DNA of 8,398 nt from assembly GCA_023415915.1 (NCBI GenBank), contig JAEZIZ010000061.1:1-8398 (forward strand), read 5' to 3'. The DNA comes from Bacillota bacterium. Lineage in GTDB: Bacteria > Bacillota > Clostridia > Christensenellales > SZUA-584. The notes under the pieces are model-generated. The model was not told the origin of the DNA. It searched no databases and saw only the letters and a program-made list of their open reading frames with translations. Of this stretch, positions 4,304 to 8,398 are shown piece by piece; positions within the stretch are counted from its first letter, which is position 1; each line of letters opens with the position of its first letter. The position numbers and the translations under genes are program-made.

Positions 4304-5671
4304 ATGATACGCTCTATATTGGAAATCGTACAGTCGTTCGCGGCAAAGCGCGCGCTTGGCTATCTTGACAGCGATCCTGACAGCAATATTCCGCGGCTGC
4401 TTGCGTGGGTGGACAGGTTCGACCGGAAGAATGAATACGCGGGCGTGCGCAGCGTGCTGCACGGCGTAATAGACAACCCGGATAACAACTGGTTCAGGTA
4501 TATCAAGAGCTTTTACTCGGACGTCGACGCCAAAGTACGAAAGAAGCTGTTTGAAAACCTTATCGTCAACGCGTTCCTGATAGGCGACAGGCGGCAGAGA
4601 AAGGCAATGCGTTTTTATAAATGCAGCATACCATGGGCGATACTTATGGACCCGACTTCAGCGTGCAACCTTCGCTGCGCGGGCCGCTGGGCCACGGAAT
4701 ACGGCGGCAGCCTCAGTATGGATTACGCGACTATGGACAGCATAGTAAGGCAGGGCAAGGCCGTAGGCACGTATATGTATATATTCTCGGGCGGTGAGCC
4801 TCTCGTGCGCAAAAAGGATATACTGCGCCTGTGCGCGGCGCATCCCGACGCAGAGTTTCTCGCTTTTACGAACGCAACGCTGATAGACGAGGACTTCGCC
4901 CGCGAAATGCTACGGGTCAAAAACTTCGTGCCTGCCATAAGCGTCGAAGGCTTTGAAGAGGAAACGGACGCGCGGCGCGGCGCGGGCGCGTTTAAAGCAG
5001 CTTTAAAGGCAATGGAAATACTAAAGCGCCAAAGGCTCGTTTTTGGCGTGTCCTGCTGCTACACCAGCGAAAACACGGAAACGGTAGGCAGCGAGGAGTA
5101 CTACGACTTCATTATAGAGCGGGGAGCCAAGTTCGCTTGGTTCTTCACATACATACCAGTCGGCAAAAACGCCGTCACTTCCCTCATCGCGTCGGCCCAG
5201 CAGCGCGAATATATGTACCGCCAGGTGCGCAATTTCCGTAAAACCAAGCCGCTTTTTACGCTGGACTTCTGGAACGACGGCGAATACTCGAACGGCTGCA
5301 TCGCGGGCGGCAGGAGTTATCTGCACATAAACGCGAACGGAGACGTTGAGCCGTGCGCTTTTATACACTACTCCGACTCGAATATACATGAAAAAACGCT
5401 TATAGAAGCCTGCCGCTCCCCGCTGTTTATGGCGTTCCGCGAAGGCCAGCCCTTCAACAGCAACCATCTAAAACCCTGCCCGCTGCTCGACAATCCGGGA
5501 GCGCTGGCGGACGTCGTCACAAAATCGGGCGCAAAGTCCACCGACCTCGCCTGTCCCGAAGACGTCCATTGCCTCACCGAAAAATGCAGGGCAGCGGCGG
5601 AAAGCTGGTCGCCCGTGGCCGAAAGGCTATGGGAAAGCTCCGGGCGCGCCGAGTATACCACAAAACGCTGA
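4304..5671 (+). CDS. SPASM-type radical SAM protein with an altered cluster motif
   Basis: This 455-residue protein (from ATG 4304) is of a radical SAM/SPASM type common in Firmicutes. An N-terminal helical region of about 110 residues precedes the radical SAM core. The cluster motif after DPTSA is Cys121-NLR-Cys125-AG-Arg128: the third cysteine of CxxxCxxC is Arg (CGC at 4685-4687, one base from the Cys codon TGC). The following WATEYGG, SGGEP (162-166), FTNATLID and ISVEGFEE motifs are otherwise well preserved. The C-terminal SPASM-like region keeps Cys332, Cys351 (INANGDVEPC), Cys392, Cys417, Cys423 and Cys428. As I recall the family, FTNATLID is normally FTNGTLID. Losing a cluster ligand should abolish or strongly alter SAM cleavage. 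The reading frame is otherwise intact. Neighbours do not reveal the substrate. A recent inactivating mutation, a consensus error or a genuine non-canonical enzyme are all possible. Confidence 0.88.
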   Translation: MIRSILEIVQSFAAKRALGYLDSDPDSNIPRLLAWVDRFDRKNEYAGVRSVLHGVIDNPDNNWFRYIKSFYSDVDAKVRKKLFENLIVNAFLIGDRRQRKAMRFYKCSIPWAILMDPTSACNLRCAGRWATEYGGSLSMDYATMDSIVRQGKAVGTYMYIFSGGEPLVRKKDILRLCAAHPDAEFLAFTNATLIDEDFAREMLRVKNFVPAISVEGFEEETDARRGAGAFKAALKAMEILKRQRLVFGVSCCYTSENTETVGSEEYYDFIIERGAKFAWFFTYIPVGKNAVTSLIASAQQREYMYRQVRNFRKTKPLFTLDFWNDGEYSNGCIAGGRSYLHINANGDVEPCAFIHYSDSNIHEKTLIEACRSPLFMAFREGQPFNSNHLKPCPLLDNPGALADVVTKSGAKSTDLACPEDVHCLTEKCRAAAESWSPVAERLWESSGRAEYTTKR

Positions 5672-5679
5672 TTTCAAAA

Positions 5680-5727
5680 AAAGCCTTCCCTCACACAGCC
5701 GCGGCTATGCGCGCACAAGGCTTTATT
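5680..5727 (+). terminator. terminator-like hairpin after the radical SAM gene
   Basis: AAAGCCTT (5680-5687) pairs with AAGGCTTT (5717-5724). The long loop contains its own AGCCGCGGCT palindrome (5697-5706). Only a short TTTATT tail follows directly, though a T8 run occurs at 5741-5748. It starts nine bases after the stop codon. Confidence 0.55.
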
Positions 5728-5778
5728 AAAGCATTCTTAATTTTTTTTGTCCGACAGAACGCGACATTCATACGCGCA

Positions 5779-5807
5779 TTGACAAATCAAATACTGTGTT
5801 GTATCAT
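5779..5807 (+). promoter_or_regulatory. strong sigma-A promoter of the rnk-like/mreB unit
   Basis: A perfect TTGACA (5779-5784), 17-base spacer and TATCAT (5802-5807) form the best promoter in the window. The start would be near 5814, giving a leader of about 235 nt before the GTG start at 6048. Confidence 0.75.
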
Positions 5808-5860
5808 AATCATACGCATTTTGGCGTGTATTTTTTTTTATGAAGTATGTCAAAACAGCG

Positions 5861-5874
5861 AACCGCCGGCGGTT
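5861..5874. repeat. 14-bp perfect palindrome in the leader
   Basis: AACCGCCGGCGGTT is a perfect 14-bp palindrome about 50 bases after the predicted transcription start. It could be a protein binding site or a small RNA stem; nothing decides between these. Confidence 0.6.
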
Positions 5875-5882
5875 AATCTTAT

Positions 5883-6008
5883 CCCCAGCTAGCCTCGCGT
5901 CTTGCCGGGGGCCACGTATTCACACCCCAGCAAGCCTCACGTCTTGCCGGGGGCCCCGTATTCACACCCCAGCAAGCCTCGCGTCTTGCCGGGGGCCACG
6001 TGGTTCAA
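5883..6008 (+). repeat. three tandem 42-bp hairpin repeats in the leader
   Basis: Three consecutive 42-base units start at 5883, 5925 and 5967. Each contains CCCCAGCAAG, an 8-base loop and CTTGCCGGGG, which fold into a 10-position stem with one A-C mismatch, followed by a 14-base spacer GCCACGTATTCACA. Copy 1 has GCTAG in place of GCAAG, and copy 3 diverges at its last bases (GTGGTTCAA). The GGGG of one unit could instead pair with the CCCC of the next, so alternative folds exist. The array lies inside the predicted leader of the rnk-like/mreB unit. The frame through it (14-residue repeats) has no ribosome binding site and is not proposed as a gene. Confidence 0.85.
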
Positions 6009-6037
6009 CCGCCCGCAAAGCGGCTGCTTAAGTTTTT

Positions 6038-6042
6038 GGAGG
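6038..6042 (+). promoter_or_regulatory. ribosome binding site deciding the rnk-like start
   Basis: GGAGG lies five bases before GTG 6048. A longer in-frame GTG at 6000 falls within the third 42-bp repeat and has no such site, so the shorter protein is preferred. Confidence 0.65.
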
Positions 6043-6047
6043 CGTCT

Positions 6048-6434
6048 GTGGCGCGGAAGATATACATAACCGGCCCCGACAGGCTGAAGCTGATGAAGCT
6101 GATTGACGGGCTTGGCGACGATATAAAAACGAAAGACTACATACGGGAACTATACAAGGACCTTATGCACGCCGACATCGTGAGCGCGCCCAAGATTCCC
6201 GCCGATACGGTAAGAATATACTCGCAGGTTCTTATATCGCTCGACGGGGATACAGACGAAATAAGGCTCGCTTATCCCGACGAAGCGGACGCATTAAGAA
6301 ACATTATTTCCGTGTTTTCACCGCTGGGCGCGTCGGTATTCGGCCGCCGCGAAGGCGGCGCGTTCGAATGCAGCGCGATAAACGTGAAGAACGCGGTGAT
6401 AGAAGGCGTATACAACGGGCGGACAGGTGCTTAA
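6048..6434 (+). CDS. Rnk/GreA C-terminal-domain-like protein
   Basis: This 128-residue soluble protein has the layout of the Rnk family, which are relatives of the GreA/GreB transcript cleavage factors that bind in the RNA polymerase secondary channel. Residues 1-45 are a short charged helical part (ITGPDRLKLMKLIDGLG, then KDYIRELYKDLMHADIV). The GreA-like C-terminal domain follows: VSAPKIPADTVRIYSQVLI, a DEIRLAYPDEAD strand-turn, then ISVFSPLGASVFGRREGGAFE. The length fits Rnk (about 136) rather than GreA (about 158, with a long coiled coil). The domain assignment rests on the PxDxVxxxSxV and SPLGxxxxGxxxG patterns. The start is GTG, set by GGAGG. It is cotranscribed with the mreB-like gene 15 bases downstream, behind a long repeat-bearing leader. 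The role in this organism is inferred; a transcription-modulating function is likely. Confidence 0.75.
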   Translation: MARKIYITGPDRLKLMKLIDGLGDDIKTKDYIRELYKDLMHADIVSAPKIPADTVRIYSQVLISLDGDTDEIRLAYPDEADALRNIISVFSPLGASVFGRREGGAFECSAINVKNAVIEGVYNGRTGA

Positions 6435-6449
6435 GAGAGGAGCGGCATT

Positions 6450-7481
6450 ATGCTTAGCATAGCGAATATGATGAATTCTCAGGATGTAGGTATAGACCTT
6501 GGAACAGCCAACGTCCGCGTTTACGTGCGGGGACAGGGCATCGTACTCAACGAGCCCTCCGTCGTTGCCGTCAATAAGGCGACGGGCGAGCTGCTCGCAG
6601 TGGGCGACGAAGCCCGCAGCATGGTGGGAAGAGCGCCGGGTACTATAATAGTGGTACGCCCCTTGCGCGACGGCGTCATCTCGAACTTCCGGGAGGCAGA
6701 GCGCATGCTGCGCTTCTTTTTGCGCAAGGTAATAGGAAAGCGCCTCTTTTTCAAGCCGCGCGTGCTCGTATGCATGCCGTCGGGCATCACGGAAGTTGAA
6801 CAGCGCGCGCTGATTGAGGCTTCGGAGGAAGCGGGCGCAAAGCGCGCCGACCTTATGGAAGAGCCCGTAGCGGCTGCGATAGGCGCAGGCCTCGACATAA
6901 GCGCCCCTTACGGCAACGCGGTTATAGATATCGGCGGAGGCACGTCGGATATCGCCGTAATATCGCTGGGCGGCATAGTTATCAGCAGGTCGATAACCTC
7001 GGCGGGCGATAAGCTCGACGAAGCGCTGATACGCTATATGAGAAAGGTTCACGGCGTGCTTATTGGCGAGAGGACTGCCGAGGAGATAAAGGTAAACATA
7101 GGCTCCGCCGTACCGCGCAAAGACGAGTTTTTTATGGAGGTCTCGGGCCGCAGCCTAGGTACCGGCCTTCCTAAAACCGTGACGGTAGGCTCCAACGAAA
7201 CGGTGGAAGCTTTCCAGGAGCCGCTCGGCCAGTTGGTAGACGCGGTGCGCAACGTGCTCGAGCGTACGCCGCCCGAGCTTACCGCGGACATCACCGAAAA
7301 CGGCCTTTGCCTCACCGGCGGCGGCGCGCTGCTCTCCGGACTCGATAAGCTTTTAAGCGAGAAGACGGACTTAAGGTGCTATGTAGCGGAAGACGCGCCT
7401 TCCTGCGTGGCGATAGGCGCGGGCCTCGCGCTGGACAATATCAGCCTTATTTCGGGCGAAAGGCCCCGGCTGGACATCTAG
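6450..7481 (+). CDS. mreB: MreB/Mbl-type bacterial actin
   Basis: This 343-residue actin-fold ATPase forms membrane-associated filaments that direct elongation-phase peptidoglycan synthesis. Length is normal for MreB. Visible sites are the phosphate-1 loop DLGTAN (16-21), EEPVAAAIGAG (137-147) with the probable catalytic Glu138, the phosphate-2 loop DIGGGTSD (160-167) and the adenosine loop TGGG (289-292). NEPSVVAV (34-41) and RPLRDGVISNF (70-80) are also typical. The start at 6450 has GAGAGGAG (6435-6442) seven bases upstream; Met7 and Met8 are less likely. No mreC or mreD follows: a strong terminator comes next, so this is a solo copy as is common for mbl-like paralogues. Pairing with a Rnk-like gene is unusual. 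The symbol refers to the family; mbl is equally possible. Confidence 0.93.
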   Translation: MLSIANMMNSQDVGIDLGTANVRVYVRGQGIVLNEPSVVAVNKATGELLAVGDEARSMVGRAPGTIIVVRPLRDGVISNFREAERMLRFFLRKVIGKRLFFKPRVLVCMPSGITEVEQRALIEASEEAGAKRADLMEEPVAAAIGAGLDISAPYGNAVIDIGGGTSDIAVISLGGIVISRSITSAGDKLDEALIRYMRKVHGVLIGERTAEEIKVNIGSAVPRKDEFFMEVSGRSLGTGLPKTVTVGSNETVEAFQEPLGQLVDAVRNVLERTPPELTADITENGLCLTGGGALLSGLDKLLSEKTDLRCYVAEDAPSCVAIGAGLALDNISLISGERPRLDI

Positions 7482-7537
7482 CGCCGTATCATAATATTCA
7501 CGGCTTGATGACGTATTCAAATTTGAACTCAGTAACG

Positions 7538-7578
7538 GCACGCCGTTTCTCGTAAAAGAGTCGCGGCGTGCTTTTTTT
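7538..7578 (+). terminator. terminator of the rnk-like/mreB unit
   Basis: A perfect 8-bp stem GCACGCCG (7538-7545) with CGGCGTGC (7564-7571) is followed by seven T residues. It starts 57 bases past the stop. A perfect TTCAAATTTGAA palindrome (7516-7527) precedes it. Confidence 0.88.
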
Positions 7579-7581
7579 ATA

Positions 7582-7608
7582 CCCCAAAAAGTCTCACGGC
7601 TTGTCGCC
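7582..7608 (+). repeat. degenerate relative of the 42-bp leader repeat
   Basis: An ungapped alignment with unit 2 of the array at 5925 matches 20 of 27 bases (CCCCA, AAG, CTCACG and CTTG are shared). The stem potential is largely lost. It suggests that the unit is a dispersed element that exists outside the leader, here just past the terminator of the same operon. Confidence 0.4.
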
Positions 7609-7634
7609 GCCGCAACCGGCTTCCCCCCTTCCTA

Positions 7635-7662
7635 TTGTGCCAATAGCGTGGTATCATATTAT
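7635..7662 (+). promoter_or_regulatory. possible promoter of the small membrane protein gene
   Basis: TTGTGC (7635-7640), 16 bases, TATTAT (7657-7662). The leader would be under 20 nt and would just include the AAAGGAG site. The match is moderate. Confidence 0.4.
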
Positions 7663-7685
7663 TATCCTCCGAAAGGAGCCATAAT

Positions 7686-8075
7686 ATGTCACGTCCTCTT
7701 ATTATCGTTTCAATATTTGTTATTGCCTTGGCGATGGTGTTCATATTGCTGCGCGGCAGAAGAAGGGCCCAGGTTAAGCCGCGAAGAACCTTTGACTTTG
7801 CGGGGCGCAGCGAAAGCGCGATTTTCTCCGACGCCGTGGTAGTAAGCTTAAAAGGCGGCGTTGCGGGCGAAACGGGCTCGCGGACATGCGTATATATTAC
7901 GCTCGAGGTAACGCCCCCCGATAAAGAGCCGTATACCGCCCGCGCGCAGTGGCTCGTCGAGCCTTCCGCGCTGCCTCTTATCTCTCCCGGCAGCGGTATA
8001 AAGGTAAAAATAGACGCCCATAACCCCGGTATCGTCTACCCGGGCGAAAGCTGGGCGTCTTATGTAAGCTGCTAA
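7686..8075 (+). CDS. small single-pass membrane protein of unknown function
   Basis: This is a 129-residue protein with one N-terminal membrane segment (about residues 4-22, LIIVSIFVIALAMVFILL), then a basic stretch RGRRRAQVKPRR and a soluble domain of about 90 residues rich in beta strand (TCVYITLEVTPPDKEPYTARAQWLV, then SGIKVKIDAHNPGIVYPG). The positive charges after the segment favour a cytoplasmic C-terminal domain. The pattern of two strands followed by a GSGIKVKID-x-NPGIV turn resembles small membrane-anchored beta domains of unknown role; I do not recognise a named family. The start is set by AAAGGAG (7672-7678), seven bases upstream. It converges on the next gene with a gap of two bases and no terminator between. 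Confidence 0.82.
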   Translation: MSRPLIIVSIFVIALAMVFILLRGRRRAQVKPRRTFDFAGRSESAIFSDAVVVSLKGGVAGETGSRTCVYITLEVTPPDKEPYTARAQWLVEPSALPLISPGSGIKVKIDAHNPGIVYPGESWASYVSC

Positions 8076-8077
8076 AT

Positions 8078-8398
8078 TTACCCTTGCGCGTTCAGCCGCC
8101 GCTCCGCTTCTTTAAGGTTCTCGCCATTAAACCTTTCGTAGTTGTAGGTTAAGAGCAGCACGTAGAGTATGAACAGCACGAAGAATATCCACTCGCCTAT
8201 ATACAGCTTTTCAAAAACGTTCGCCGTGAATATGTTGAACGCAGCCGTAATTATTCCCAGCACGCCAAGGCCGCTGCTCACATAAGGGTTTAAAATCGCC
8301 GCTATTGCCGTAAACACAAGGAAGCAGTCCATAGCTATCATGTTTATAAGGCTGAAAGTCTGATGAAGCGGGTTCATCCCTATGGGAAACACGCTCGC
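8078..8398 (-). CDS. 3' part of a multi-pass membrane protein gene
   Basis: The frame is open at the right edge of the window, so the 5' end is missing; 106 residues are visible. Three hydrophobic segments can be seen (around IAMDCFLVFTAIAAIL, SSGLGVLGIITAAFNIFTA and IGEWIFFVLFILYVLLLTY). A charged, probably cytoplasmic tail, YNYERFNGENLKEAERRLNAQG, ends the protein. An internal ATG near 8377 lacks a proper ribosome binding site, so the partial interpretation is preferred. No family is recognised. The stop lies two bases from the stop of the convergent gene. Confidence 0.75.
   Translation of the reverse strand, partial: ASVFPIGMNPLHQTFSLINMIAMDCFLVFTAIAAILNPYVSSGLGVLGIITAAFNIFTANVFEKLYIGEWIFFVLFILYVLLLTYNYERFNGENLKEAERRLNAQG

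Noticed and set aside
4067..4462. A 131-codon minus-strand open frame overlapping the radical SAM start.
   Set aside because: It has no recognisable domain or ribosome binding site and runs across the spore protein terminator and the opposite-strand gene.
5883..6008. Possible CRISPR array, because of three regularly spaced repeats.
   Set aside because: The spacers between hairpins are themselves repeated (GCCACGTATTCACA), so it is a simple tandem repeat, and no cas gene is present.
5840..6031. An open frame with a 14-residue repeat (SCRGPRIHTPASLA).
   Set aside because: The repeat is simply the 42-bp hairpin unit read in frame. The ATG follows a T-run without a ribosome binding site.
6318..7052. 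A 244-codon open frame on the minus strand.
   Set aside because: It is antisense to the mreB-like and rnk-like genes, whose motifs are clear, and is a shadow of their GC-rich third positions.

Overview
The window looks like a chromosomal stretch from an anaerobic, endospore-forming Firmicute of the class Clostridia. The evidence is an alpha/beta-type small acid-soluble spore protein gene, strong AAAGGAGG-type ribosome binding sites, A-tract/T-tract hairpin terminators, Gram-positive style promoters and a Gram-positive LexA-type box. The coding DNA is moderately GC-rich at third positions but uses many ATA and AGG codons. No gene is diagnostic at species level, so the taxonomic call is inference.

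Region 1-1088 holds no intact gene that I can support. It has a possible 5' edge of a minus-strand gene at the left border, a terminator at about 85-113, an anonymous stretch, a possible small coding remnant at 653-778, and three degenerate copies of a GTCATCCTGAGC-type dispersed repeat. Region 1031-2423 has an alpha/beta hydrolase with its own sigma-A-like promoter. It converges through a shared bidirectional hairpin on a minus-strand, cysteine-rich DUF3795-type gene. That gene has a good promoter with a LexA-type operator near its start site. Divergent from it is an unrecognised 195-residue helical protein, with overlapping sigma-D (motility)-like and sigma-A-like promoter matches.

Region 3156-3855 is a repeat island of about 700 bases. 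A segment containing the upstream gene's terminator has been duplicated together with a hairpin-forming TAGGGGCGGG element, giving three copies of the element plus a diverged relative. It is followed by the spore protein gene and its terminator. Region 4304-5671 encodes a SPASM-type radical SAM protein whose third cluster cysteine is an arginine, the most striking coding anomaly here.

Region 5672-7578 is a transcription unit. A near-consensus promoter (TTGACA, 17 bases, TATCAT) is followed by a leader of about 235 nt with a 14-bp perfect palindrome and three tandem 42-bp hairpin units. Then come a Rnk/GreA C-terminal-domain-like gene and an mreB/mbl actin homologue 15 bases downstream, closed by a strong terminator. 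A degenerate relative of the 42-bp unit lies just after this terminator. The right end has a small single-pass membrane protein gene converging, with a two-base gap, on the 3' part of a multi-pass membrane protein gene that runs off the window.

The most interesting signals are the Cys-to-Arg change in the radical SAM motif, the structured repeat leader in front of the rnk-like/mreB operon, the LexA-type operator on the DUF3795 gene, the sigma-D-like promoter, and the terminator-plus-repeat duplication. None is proved to be a new system from sequence alone.
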